8,740 nucleotides of DNA from Nitrososphaerota archaeon (GTDB lineage: Archaea; Thermoproteota; Nitrososphaeria; Nitrososphaerales; UBA57): assembly GCA_022572285.1 (NCBI GenBank), contig JACZWF010000053.1, positions 1 through 8,740 on the forward strand, given 5' to 3'. The notes under the pieces were generated by a model. That model ran no database searches, was not told where the DNA came from, and saw only the letters and a program-made list of their open reading frames with translations. Every line of letters begins with the position of its first letter. The first letter of the stretch is position 1. Made by a program: the position numbers and the translations under genes. Positions 1 to 6,540 of this stretch are shown here, piece by piece.

Positions 1-2
1 GG

Positions 3-1568
3 GAAATCACCGGGGCAGGTTGGGTAGATGAGGGAGCTTCCAGCCTGATTAGTGTCGAGCCGATTCATGACAACGGTGAAGGAATAAGACATACCTTTGT
101 AGGCTGGAGCGGAGACGTAACCTCACCATCCACCTCAATCAGCGTTATAGTGACAGCACCTATCAACTTGATAACCGAATGGGCGACAGAGTATTTCCTT
201 GATATAATTGATGAGAGTGGGGTAGTGTCTGGAAGTGGATGGTATAAGCCCGGAGATATCGTCCAATTGTCTGCCCCGCAGACGGCAGAATTCGCCGAAG
301 GGCGAAGCAGGCTAGTATTTGTCGGATGGCTTATCGGTCAAGTCATACCAGAAAATCCACTTGGACTCGAGATTAATGAGCCCAAGGTAATCGAAGTAGT
401 CTGGGGTAGAGAGCATTTCCTCCTTGTTCGAGAGGGTAGAGGAAAGGTAGATACTGGTTCTCAATGGCTGAAGGAGGGGAGTAGTATCTCAATTTCGGCA
501 TCGATGACGGTCCGAGATGGAGATGAGAGGACCAGGCTTCGCTTCCTCGGTTGGACAGGTTCTATTAGCTCCCCAGAACAGTCCATCGTAATAACCATGG
601 ATGCCTTCAAAACAATCGAGGCCGCTTGGGTAGATCAATATCTCGTTGAGATAGATCCGAACAACGGAGAACTTTCTTCTCCCCTTCTTCCAGATGCAAT
701 CATAGAAAAGTCGGCTGTATGGGTAGACTCCGGCGCGACTCTTTCTCTCATGGCTATCTCACCATCGAATGTAGTCGAAAAGACCAGCAGACAAATCTTT
801 GAGCACTGGGAAGGGAATCTAATCGACGCTTCACCTAGAGTAGATATCATAATCGAAGGACCCCGGGGGATAAAGGCCGTATGGGAAACTGAGTTCTTCT
901 TGGAACTAAATGATGGTGGCGGGAAATTGTCTAGGTCATCGTCATGGGTAAGGGAAGGAGAAGTAATCTCGATTTCTGCCCTATCACCAACACTGATACG
1001 GGAGAACGAGCACAGGCTCGTATTCACTCGATGGAATGGAATTGATTCTGATAGTCAAGAGATAATTTTGGCTATGGACAAGCCAAAGACCATTGGAGCT
1101 GAGTGGGTTTCTCAATATTTCATCTCCATAGTTGGGAATGGATTGAAGGTTGATGCGATCTCGGACTGGTATACAGAAGGCAGCCAGTTGGAAATATCGG
1201 CTGAGGAATTCACTACGGTCCAACATCAGCGCGAGCGCTTTCGATTCATTTCTTGGTCAGGATCAATAGAGTCATCCGATCGTCAGTTGCGGCTTACTGT
1301 AGATTCTAGCGAGAAAATCATGACAGAAACTGTTACGCAATACTATCTTCAGATACTTTCAGAACAGGGTATCTTTCTTCTCGGGAATTCTCCTCAACCA
1401 CTGGGAGAGGGTTGGTATGATGCAGACACAATAGTTACCCTTATAGATCCCCAAGATTCAGGTTTCCTTGTTCGTAGTACCTTCATAGGATGGAGTGGAG
1501 ACATTAAGAATGAAAATGGAGCTGCTGCGGTTCTCATTGACTCTCCCAAGAAGGTCGAAGCGATATGG
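3..1568 (+). repeat. Seven tandem protein repeats (InlB/Flg_new_2-like)
   Basis: The repeat boundaries, taken at the closing Trp, are approximately 3-182 (partial), 183-404, 405-629, 630-884, 885-1106, 1107-1331 and 1332-1568. The copies are clearly homologous as protein but diverged at DNA level, so this is an old array rather than a recently expanded one. The third complete copy carries a longer N-terminal loop. The fifth complete copy ends in ETVTQYY where the others have a W-x-x-Q/E-Y/F junction, so its closing Trp is lost. Confidence 0.8.
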
Positions 1569-1661
1569 GATACAAATTACTTACCGCTCGCCCTAACCAG
1601 CGCATTGGCTTTCATTATTGTAGCTATCATAATCGTTGTTCGGAAAAGCGGGCATCGGTAG
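3..1661 (+). CDS. Surface-anchored InlB-type beta-repeat protein, 5' end outside window
   Basis: The frame is open from base 3 with no start codon needed, so this is the C-terminal 552 residues of a longer protein. It consists of one partial and six complete repeats of about 71-85 residues. Each has the pattern [YF]-[FLY]-[LIV]-x-[IL] ... G-x-[W]-[YV]-x-x-G ... [IL]-x-[IL]-[ST]-A ... F-x-x-W-x-G ... K-x-[IV]-x-[AV]-x-W. This is the divergent InlB B-repeat / Flg_new_2 type common in archaeal and bacterial surface proteins. The end is a hydrophobic segment (about 1578-1640) rich in A, I, L and V, followed by the basic tail RKSGHR, i.e. a C-terminal membrane anchor with the repeats outside. A valine GTG at 150 lies inside a repeat and is not a plausible start. 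Likely role: cell-surface stalk or adhesion; the function is inferred from the family only. The TAG stop at 1659 is followed by a decayed region. Confidence 0.85.
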   Translation, partial: EITGAGWVDEGASSLISVEPIHDNGEGIRHTFVGWSGDVTSPSTSISVIVTAPINLITEWATEYFLDIIDESGVVSGSGWYKPGDIVQLSAPQTAEFAEGRSRLVFVGWLIGQVIPENPLGLEINEPKVIEVVWGREHFLLVREGRGKVDTGSQWLKEGSSISISASMTVRDGDERTRLRFLGWTGSISSPEQSIVITMDAFKTIEAAWVDQYLVEIDPNNGELSSPLLPDAIIEKSAVWVDSGATLSLMAISPSNVVEKTSRQIFEHWEGNLIDASPRVDIIIEGPRGIKAVWETEFFLELNDGGGKLSRSSSWVREGEVISISALSPTLIRENEHRLVFTRWNGIDSDSQEIILAMDKPKTIGAEWVSQYFISIVGNGLKVDAISDWYTEGSQLEISAEEFTTVQHQRERFRFISWSGSIESSDRQLRLTVDSSEKIMTETVTQYYLQILSEQGIFLLGNSPQPLGEGWYDADTIVTLIDPQDSGFLVRSTFIGWSGDIKNENGAAAVLIDSPKKVEAIWDTNYLPLALTSALAFIIVAIIIVVRKSGHR

Positions 1662-1679
1662 AGTTAGCATCGAAAACAT

Positions 1680-1922
1680 ATGTATGATAACGAGGGTTTA
1701 GTTGATTACCTTGAAGTCGAAGATCACACTGTGGTTACCGCGAGTCGCTCTGTAGAAGAGACCATAACGTGACTAAAGGACGAGGCCGTTCTAGCGAACA
1801 ACATCAATAGTGACGTCCAACGTAAACGAATTCTACTTGGTCTGTCCAGCATAATCCAGAGGGTAGACCATGGCATCCCAAAACGCGGTTTGATCCTTTA
1901 TGCTCGCGCTAGCGCGCGCTGA
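1680..1922 (+). pseudogene. Decayed archaeal release factor aRF1/eRF1 N-terminal domain
   Basis: Reading from ATG 1680 gives 30 codons, then an in-frame TGA at 1770, then 49 more codons to TGA 1920. The second part reads LKDEAVLANNINSD, then QRKR, then a SIIQR block, then IPKRGLILYA. This follows the order of the conserved aRF1 domain 1: [YL]-L-[RK]-x-E-x-x-x-A-S-N-I-K-S-x-x-T-R-K, then x-x-I-x-Q-R, then P-x-N-G-L-[VI]-[IL]-F. The stop-codon-reading NIKS motif is altered to NINS (1800-1811). The usual sequence upstream of the domain is shortened, and no GGQ domain can be found downstream. Translation factor aRF1 is normally a single essential gene, so this is best read as the relic of a paralogue or a partial duplicate. 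Assignment rests on motif order recognised by eye. Confidence 0.55.
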
Positions 1923-2083
1923 TGCAAAAGTGAAGGTGTATAAGAAGCTGGACTATAGATTGCAGACATCCCGGTGAAGTTCATAGACCAAGAGTATTCC
2001 GCCTATACGGGAATTCTTCAAACAATCAATCGTCTACACTGAAGGAAAAGGAATGAGTTCAAATCCGGATAAGAACGCCTTAG
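1923..2083. other. Non-coding stretch after the aRF1 relic
   Basis: Only short open stretches are present (for example 23 codons and fewer), with frequent stops in all plus-strand frames. Short protein-like runs appear in shifting frames and could be further decayed coding sequence, but I cannot assign them to a family. No RNA gene or transposon end is visible. Confidence 0.4.
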
Positions 2084-2092
2084 AGTATATAT
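2084..2092 (+). promoter_or_regulatory. TATA-like promoter element of the CBS gene
   Basis: AGTATATAT is centred about 33 bases before ATG 2121. With an archaeal TATA-to-start distance of about 26-27 bases, the transcript would begin some 5 bases before the ATG. No Shine-Dalgarno sequence precedes the ATG (AACGAAACCC), in keeping with a near-leaderless mRNA. Confidence 0.5.
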
Positions 2093-2120
2093 CCAAGATC
2101 TAGTTTGCTAAACGAAACCC

Positions 2121-2621
2121 ATGGAGAATACTCCCATTATCTGCAGCCAGATCATGCGTAACCATGTTATTCGTGTTCAGGTAGATGAACCTCTTCTCGC
2201 AGCCATCACTATGATGAATCAACGGAGAGTCAGCTCAGTAATAGCGGAAGAGCAGGGCCAACCGGTTGGGGTCATTACTGAGAGGGATATTGTTCAGTTT
2301 GCTGAGACAGAGAGACGGGCTTCCGAGGTTCGCGTTAGGGAAGTGATGAGTGGATCTCCGGTAACTGTTACAGAAGAAACTCAGGTTGAAGATGCTATCA
2401 AGTCGATGCTTGAACACAATGTCAGAAGACTGCCAGTTGTTAGAGATGGAAGGACCGTTGGAATTGTGACATCTACGGATATTTTGACTGCTACCGCGAA
2501 AGGCCTCCTTAACCGGGATGTGATAATCTATCTCTCCGACATCTTTCGAAAGGAGGCGCCCTCGAAAGAGATTTCTAATCTCTCTCCCAGAAAGCCGGGA
2601 GCACCCGGTCAGGACACATAA
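2121..2621 (+). CDS. Tandem CBS-domain protein
   Basis: This 166-residue protein is made of a CBS pair. CBS1 spans about residues 8-60 and ends with GVITERDIV; CBS2 spans about 75-128 and ends with GIVTSTDIL. Such stand-alone CBS pairs (Bateman modules) bind adenine nucleotides such as AMP, ATP or SAM, or other ligands, and act as energy or ligand sensors for a partner protein. No catalytic domain is fused. The last 38 residues are a short helix plus a Pro/Gly/Ser-rich tail (KPGAPGQDT), which looks unstructured. Expression is probably from its own promoter just upstream. Its 3' end overlaps the convergent LOG gene by 13 bases. Partner and ligand cannot be told from sequence. Confidence 0.92.
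   Translation: MENTPIICSQIMRNHVIRVQVDEPLLAAITMMNQRRVSSVIAEEQGQPVGVITERDIVQFAETERRASEVRVREVMSGSPVTVTEETQVEDAIKSMLEHNVRRLPVVRDGRTVGIVTSTDILTATAKGLLNRDVIIYLSDIFRKEAPSKEISNLSPRKPGAPGQDT
2595..2608. terminator. Small inverted repeat at the convergent gene ends
   Basis: CCGGG-AGCA-CCCGG forms a 5-bp GC-only stem with a 4-base loop, within the last codons of the CBS gene and just past the stop of the opposing LOG gene. The position between convergent ends would suit a shared pause or terminator. There is no adjacent T-run, so this is only a suggestion. Confidence 0.2.
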
Positions 2622-3643
2622 TTCATCTCGTTTATCTTAAGGATCATTTCATTAAGTCGTCCGGCATTTTTTCTATCATATCTGAACACTAGTCTGGGTT
2701 TTTGCAGAAGATCTGGTTCATCCTCCTCTTCAGTCAAAGGCTCGGTCTTCTTAATCTCTCCTTCTGGAATTAGGTCATGAAACATTTCATTTAACTTTCT
2801 AACATTATCATCTGATAGCTCTTTATCCATTCGTATTACTAAGTTTTCTCGGACTTGACGGACAGAATGGTATGTTGAGTAATAGTCGCTGATCCAATCG
2901 GCAGCTTCCCGTGGAGAGTGAACAATTTTGTAGAAAGAAAAATCCTCCGGGGATATGTACCCGCGTACGAGAAGCTGATCACGGATGAACCGATCCCATC
3001 TCTCCCAATAGTCATCATCCTTCAATTCCATGAGGACCAAGGGCATCGGAGGAGATTTTCCTGTCTGTAACAGAGTTAGTATCTCGAAGCACTCATCCAG
3101 AGTACCGAACCCTCCAGGGAAGAGCGCAATGGCATCCGCTTCCATTACGAAGAATACTTTACGCGTGAAGAAATAACGGAATGTAATGAGCTTTGGATCG
3201 TCTTTGATGATTGGATTTGCCGTCTCGAAAGGTAGTAAGATATTTACTCCAAAGCTATTCTGGGGAGTAGCTCCCTCGATACCGGCTCTCATAATTCCAG
3301 AAGCGGCACCAGTGATGACCATGAACTTTTCTTCAGCCAAAACCCTGCCGAACTGAACAGCCAGATCATAGTATGGGGATCCCTGCGGTACTCTAGCCGA
3401 TCCAAAAAATGAGACCTTTCGAATCTTCCGATATGGCTTAAAAACGTGAGCAGCGTATCTGAACTCTCCGATTGCTCTATTAATTACTTTGAGGTCAAGA
3501 ATATCTAGTTCATCTCTTTTGCATTTCAACGCATTAATTAGTAGCTCTCGGTATAACAAACGCTTGAGGTCTTTGGGTTCCTCTAGGATCTCCTTTACCT
3601 CACCAATGATATTCTCTCGGGTATCCAACTTCATTTCAACCAT
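2609..3643 (-). CDS. LOG-family Rossmann nucleotide-binding protein (TIGR00730-like, long form)
   Basis: This 344-residue protein carries the LOG (lysine-decarboxylase-like) fold. VSFFGSARVP (about 77-86) is the first Rossmann strand and loop, and PGGFGTLDE (176-184) is the family's nucleotide-binding/catalytic signature. RK at 161-162 corresponds to the conserved basic residues of the family. Members hydrolyse nucleoside 5'-monophosphates to base plus ribose 5-phosphate (the cytokinin-activating LOG reaction), or related phosphoribohydrolase reactions. The usual GGGxxGxM loop is replaced by TGAASGIM (111-118), so substrate or activity may differ. A helical N-terminal extension (1-70) and a C-terminal extension (about 265-344) with an acidic linker make this the long form seen in some bacteria and archaea. 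ATG 3643 is chosen because it gives the full helical N-terminus. A shared intergenic region of 84 bases separates it from the divergent cupin gene. Confidence 0.88.
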   Translation of the reverse strand: MVEMKLDTRENIIGEVKEILEEPKDLKRLLYRELLINALKCKRDELDILDLKVINRAIGEFRYAAHVFKPYRKIRKVSFFGSARVPQGSPYYDLAVQFGRVLAEEKFMVITGAASGIMRAGIEGATPQNSFGVNILLPFETANPIIKDDPKLITFRYFFTRKVFFVMEADAIALFPGGFGTLDECFEILTLLQTGKSPPMPLVLMELKDDDYWERWDRFIRDQLLVRGYISPEDFSFYKIVHSPREAADWISDYYSTYHSVRQVRENLVIRMDKELSDDNVRKLNEMFHDLIPEGEIKKTEPLTEEEDEPDLLQKPRLVFRYDRKNAGRLNEMILKINEMNYVS

Positions 3644-3698
3644 AATTCAAACGTCCTAGCGGAGACCACTGCCAGAGATAAGTTCTCCCTGGGAAAAT

Positions 3699-3706
3699 CT
3701 AAATAT
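3699..3706 (+). promoter_or_regulatory. TATA-like element of the cupin gene
   Basis: CTAAATAT is centred about 25 bases before ATG 3728, preceded by a purine-rich GGGAAAAT that could serve as a BRE. This spacing predicts transcription starting at or next to the ATG. The same AT-rich stretch read on the minus strand lies 60 bases before the LOG start, so the promoter region may be shared. Confidence 0.5.
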
Positions 3707-3727
3707 CCCGATCCAAGGAAGAATACT

Positions 3728-4099
3728 ATGAGGATTACACGTCCCGATCGTCTGAGCGGAGGGGAGCATTTTACCGGAGCGGTCTGGCTCGAGACTCTAA
3801 AATCAGAACCTCTGAAAGTTCTTACAGTTTCATTTGAGGCCGGATCAAGAACATTCTGGCACAAGCATCCAAGCGGTCAGACTCTTTATGTCTTATCAGG
3901 GACTGCTAGAATCGGGATCGAAGATGAGAATGGCAAAGTCAAGGTCAGTGAGGCAGGCCCAGGAGAGATGATTGAAGCTCTTCCTAACGAGAGGCATTGG
4001 CACGGTGCCGGGCCTGACAATCCTATGACTCACATTGCGATTCAGTCCGATATCGAGTGGGAGGAAATGGCGGTTACCGACGGAGAGTACAACAGTTGA
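3728..4099 (+). CDS. Small single-domain cupin (metal-binding, TM1287/hydroxynitrile-lyase-like)
   Basis: This 123-residue protein is a single cupin barrel. Motif 1 is HKHPSGQTLYVLSG, giving candidate metal ligands His45, His47 and Gln51. Motif 2 is PGExIEALPNxRHWHGA, with His90 (and His92) as the last ligand. The H-x-H-x-x-x-Q plus HWHGA arrangement is that of small Mn/Fe cupins, a group that includes bacterial cupin-type hydroxynitrile lyases and the carboxymuconolactone-decarboxylase-associated cupins. Most have no known substrate, so a specific reaction should not be assumed. The gene appears intact and monocistronic, with its own TATA-like element. It ends 10 bases from the opposing KaiC-like gene. 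Confidence 0.9.
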   Translation: MRITRPDRLSGGEHFTGAVWLETLKSEPLKVLTVSFEAGSRTFWHKHPSGQTLYVLSGTARIGIEDENGKVKVSEAGPGEMIEALPNERHWHGAGPDNPMTHIAIQSDIEWEEMAVTDGEYNS

Positions 4100-4109
4100 T
4101 CGCGTTTTC

Positions 4110-4876
4110 CTAGTGGTCGATGATCTCATTGGAGAACACGGTAAGACCCCCACGGGCAATTCGGTAAGGATGAAGTCGCCTATCATGAGAGATGCCACGC
4201 ATCTTTTCCACAGAAAAACTGTGATCAGAAGTCTGTGGGGTCGTTAGGTCCCTCATCAAGAAAATTCCATCAGCGAGATATTCCTCGAACGCATAGGCTC
4301 GGTCAGATGATGAATGTGATAGCTCGGAGAGCAGAAGTGTCGTACAATTTAGAGGGCGTACTGTGTCGATTATCCCCTTGATCGCTTGTCTTCTCTCAGC
4401 GCCGCCTGGAAACTGGAGAATGAGTGTTGCCAACGAATCAATGACCACCCTCTTTGCGGGCCTTAATGGATACCCTACACCCCTAGTAGCGGAGTTGACG
4501 GTATGGAGGAGAGTTGAAAGCGAAGTTTGGGGGGACCGGAGTAATTTCTGAAGTTTCATCTTTGGATCAGAACTTGGGGGAGAGGAGTCTACTAGGGAAA
4601 TTTTTCCATCGTTGGAGTATTTAGCTACATTGAGACCGAGAGCTGCAGAATGCCCGAGGATTGAATTCAGATTCTCATCAAGACAGATGTAGACGCCAAA
4701 CTCGCCGACCTCGGCTCCGCTGCCAGGTATTGCAAACCAAATGTAGTTTTGCCAGTTCCCGGACCACCAACTATGAAAATAACTGAACCTTCAGGGAACC
4801 CTTTCCCACCAAGAAGCTCGTCCACACCTGGGATCCCAGACCTGATTGTCTTTTGTTCGGCGAAATCGAGTTCCAA
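4110..4876 (-). pseudogene. KaiC/RAD55-like RecA-family ATPase, broken by a frameshift
   Basis: The N-terminal part starts at TTG 4876 (a TGA lies 8 codons upstream with no ATG or GTG between). It reads SGIPGVDELLGG and a Walker A GGPGTGKTT (residues 37-45). The frame then changes at about 4718-4723. Removing the frame break continues the family sequence: GAEVGEFGVYICLDEN, Walker B RVVIDSLATLIL (about 4416-4451), LSELS, EEYLADGIFL, and the KaiC hallmark VEKMRGISHDRRLHPYRI. The two halves match one complete single-domain KaiC-like protein of about 255 residues (COG0467). Such archaeal proteins are thought to be ATP-driven regulators or signalling partners, not clock proteins. As written, the first frame ends after 69 residues, leaving Walker A without Walker B. 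One missing base near 4720 explains everything; a sequencing error gives the same picture. Confidence 0.82.
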
Positions 4877-4957
4877 AACATGGAAAATACAAGAAAGTCC
4901 TCAATTGAAGATTTGCCTGTCTCGGGCGAGACGAGCATCATTGGGGATACGCCTAAA

Positions 4958-4967
4958 AGATTTATCC
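4958..4967 (+). promoter_or_regulatory. Possible TATA-like element of the cupredoxin operon
   Basis: An AAAGATTTATCC stretch centred near 4962 lies about 45 bases before ATG 5008. This predicts a leader of roughly 20 bases that includes AGAAAGG (4992-4998), a weak Shine-Dalgarno-like sequence nine bases before the ATG. On the minus strand the same AT-rich block reads GATAAATC and could serve the KaiC-like gene. Confidence 0.3.
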
Positions 4968-5007
4968 TACACTTGGGAAATTGCGAATAAGAGAAAGGTT
5001 CCATCCC

Positions 5008-5397
5008 ATGTACCGAAAAGTGGTTCTGGCACTAATTGCGGTTGCGGTGTTCACTATTCTTGTAGTAGCTTTGCCGTTCAATCCTATGCTACGCCAGGAG
5101 GAAGAGGTTCATTTCATTATGGCTGATGGTGCCTGGGAAAGGTTTCCAGAACAAGAATACTTTCGACCAAGCGAAGTCGCCGTTATTTTGGGAGTAAACA
5201 ATACTGTGACTTGGGCGAATGAGGATTTTAGTGGAAGGGCATTGCATGACGTGGTAAGCGAGGACGGTATTTTCATCTCTGGACTTCTGGCGCCTGGAGA
5301 GAGCTGGTCATTTACGTTTGAAGAATCAGGAGAGTATTCATAGCACTGTGACACTCATCCTTGGATGGGTGGAAGAGTTATAGTAAAAACAGAGTAG
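5008..5397 (+). pseudogene. Membrane-anchored cupredoxin (plastocyanin/amicyanin-like) with in-frame TAG
   Basis: From ATG 5008 the protein has a short basic start and a hydrophobic signal-anchor (about 3-22). A cupredoxin domain follows: V-x-W-x-N-x-D, then ALHDVV with copper ligand His80, then GESWSFTFEESGEYS. Next comes an in-frame amber codon at 5341-5343 (codon 112). Translation past it continues without frame change as HCDTHPWMGGRVIVKTE to TAG 5395. This supplies the missing ligands Cys114, His117 and Met120 in the typical C-x-x-H-P-x-M loop. The amber sits where the family usually has Tyr (Y-x-[YF]-H-C), and TAT or TAC to TAG is one substitution. Without the tail the domain cannot form a blue-copper site. 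TTG 4981 is an alternative start adding nine basic residues. The methyltransferase follows after 6 bases. Confidence 0.85.
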
Positions 5398-5403
5398 ACC
5401 GCT

Positions 5404-6069
5404 ATGAAGGCGAATGTTCTCATGAAGGAGAAAGAGATAGAACAGATTGGGAATTCCTTCGATGATGATGCTTGTAGCTTTTGCGATGATTTTAAAAAGT
5501 CAGGATTAGTAAAGAGCTCACAGATCCTTCTTGACGAGCTAACTACTTTAGGAATTCGGGGGAAGAGACTTCTTGATTTGGGGTGTGGAGTAGGCAGCTT
5601 CTCGTTCAAGGCTCTCGAAAGAGGGGTTTCATCGACAGCAGGTTTCGACCTCTCCTCAATTATGATCGGCACTGCATCAAGACTCTCAGAAGAGAGAGGG
5701 GTGAAGGAACGAGCTTCATTCCGCCGGGATGATGCGGCCAAAGCTGCTTTGCCAGAGTCTGAAATTGTTGTTCTCGACAAATCTATGTGTTGTTATCCGA
5801 ATATAGACGAGTTGCTCGACAACTCGTCAAATGCATCACGAGAGTATTACTCTTTCATTCTTCCTAGGAGCGATACAAAAATATCTAGAATCATCGCGAC
5901 ATTTGTTGTTTCAATTGGGAACCTGCTCTCAAAGATAACATCGCAGTCACGGACCTACATCCACAATATTAGGAAAATCGACCGAGTCCTGACAAGCCGG
6001 AATTTTGAAAGAGTCTTCAGAGAGACTTCAGGAATGTGGCTAATCTTAATTTACCGAAGAATACCGTAG
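5404..6069 (+). CDS. Class I SAM-dependent methyltransferase, substrate unknown
   Basis: This 221-residue protein has the SAM-binding motif I LLDLGCGVGS (about 56-65). An acidic residue (Asp82) follows at the end of strand 2 in GFDLSS, then an Asp pair at 109-110, then IVVLDKSMCCYPN (121-133) as the motif IV region. The C-terminal half, with FILPRS and a long helical segment before NFERVFRETSGMW, resembles small methyltransferases distantly related to BchM/UbiE-type enzymes. No metabolite can be named. An N-terminal C-x-x-C (CSFC, 24-27) is present. ATG 5404 is favoured because it lies 6 bases after the cupredoxin end and precedes a conserved-looking helix; ATG 5422 is an alternative. The block with cupredoxin upstream and Ddn reductase downstream looks like an operon. 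Confidence 0.8.
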   Translation: MKANVLMKEKEIEQIGNSFDDDACSFCDDFKKSGLVKSSQILLDELTTLGIRGKRLLDLGCGVGSFSFKALERGVSSTAGFDLSSIMIGTASRLSEERGVKERASFRRDDAAKAALPESEIVVLDKSMCCYPNIDELLDNSSNASREYYSFILPRSDTKISRIIATFVVSIGNLLSKITSQSRTYIHNIRKIDRVLTSRNFERVFRETSGMWLILIYRRIP

Positions 6070-6084
6070 GAACTGATTTTGGAA

Positions 6085-6534
6085 ATGAATGACATAGGTT
6101 TCAAGATCGGTGCTGGGATGCACAGAGCACTATACAAAGCCACTCGTGGAAGAATTGGATCCAGGGGTGGGGGACTCGACTTTTTGCTACTAACTACTAT
6201 AGGACGAAAGACAGGAAAAAAGCATACGGTCCCTCTGCAGCACTTTCTTGACTCAGACAAAACTATCGTAGTAGCATCAAAAGGTGGGAGCGAACATCAT
6301 CCACATTGGTATCTCAATTTGAGGTCGAATCCCCAAGTTGTGGTTCAAATCAAAAAGTCCAAAATGAGCATGCTTGCGACGACAGCCTTTGGCGAAGAGA
6401 GGAACAGGCTGTGGAAGATTATTACTGCAAGGTATGGATGATACGATGACTATCAGAAAAAGACGAATAGGGAGATCCCTATCGTAACTCTGTCTGAGTC
6501 AGAACTCGTGGATCAGGAGCTAGCTGATAGCTAG
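6085..6534 (+). pseudogene. F420-type deazaflavin-dependent nitroreductase (Ddn family) with in-frame TGA
   Basis: The first 118 codons match the Ddn/PF04075 fold: LLLTTIGRKTGKKHTVPL, then VVASKGG, then HPHWYLNLRSNPQVVVQI, then EERNRLWKIITARYG. These proteins use reduced cofactor F420 (some bind F420 or heme) to reduce quinones or nitro compounds. TGA 6439-6441 then interrupts the family's final motif, normally [RM]-Y-P-x-Y-x-x-Y-Q-x-[RK]-T-x-R-x-I-P-[VI]-[VF]. In the same frame it resumes as YDDYQKKTNREIPIVTL and ends at TAG 6532. Full length would be 149 codons, the usual family size. The expected residue is Gly, so GGA to TGA would explain the stop. ATG 6085 is preferred over TTG 6079; it lies 15 bases after the methyltransferase stop. 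Loss of the tail would remove part of the fold, though a truncated product of 118 residues could still be made. Confidence 0.8.
6520..6534. repeat. Short inverted repeat over the Ddn stop codon
   Basis: CTAGCT-GAT-AGCTAG forms a perfect 6-bp stem with a 3-base loop, ending on the final TAG of the Ddn gene and 6 bases before the stop of the opposing gene. It could be a weak terminator or chance; there is no T-run immediately after it. Confidence 0.25.
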
Positions 6535-6540
6535 TGACAT

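Noticed and set aside
635..1226. Minus-strand open frames inside the surface protein
   Set aside because: They lie antisense to a clear repeat-bearing coding frame and have no promoter or motif of their own.
183..1568. Tandem repeats as a CRISPR or satellite array
   Set aside because: The repetition is at protein level with diverged DNA, unit lengths vary, and there are no constant short repeats with spacers.
4363..5126. Plus-strand and alternate-frame open stretches over the KaiC-like and cupredoxin genes
   Set aside because: They are shadows: the minus-strand Walker motifs and the plus-strand cupredoxin motifs explain this DNA.
5341..6441. Recoding of TAG as pyrrolysine or TGA as selenocysteine
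   Set aside because: TAG and TGA end several intact genes here, no SECIS-like or PYLIS-like element was evident, and the expected residues (Tyr-like and Gly) are one base from the stops. Ordinary decay or sequence error is simpler.
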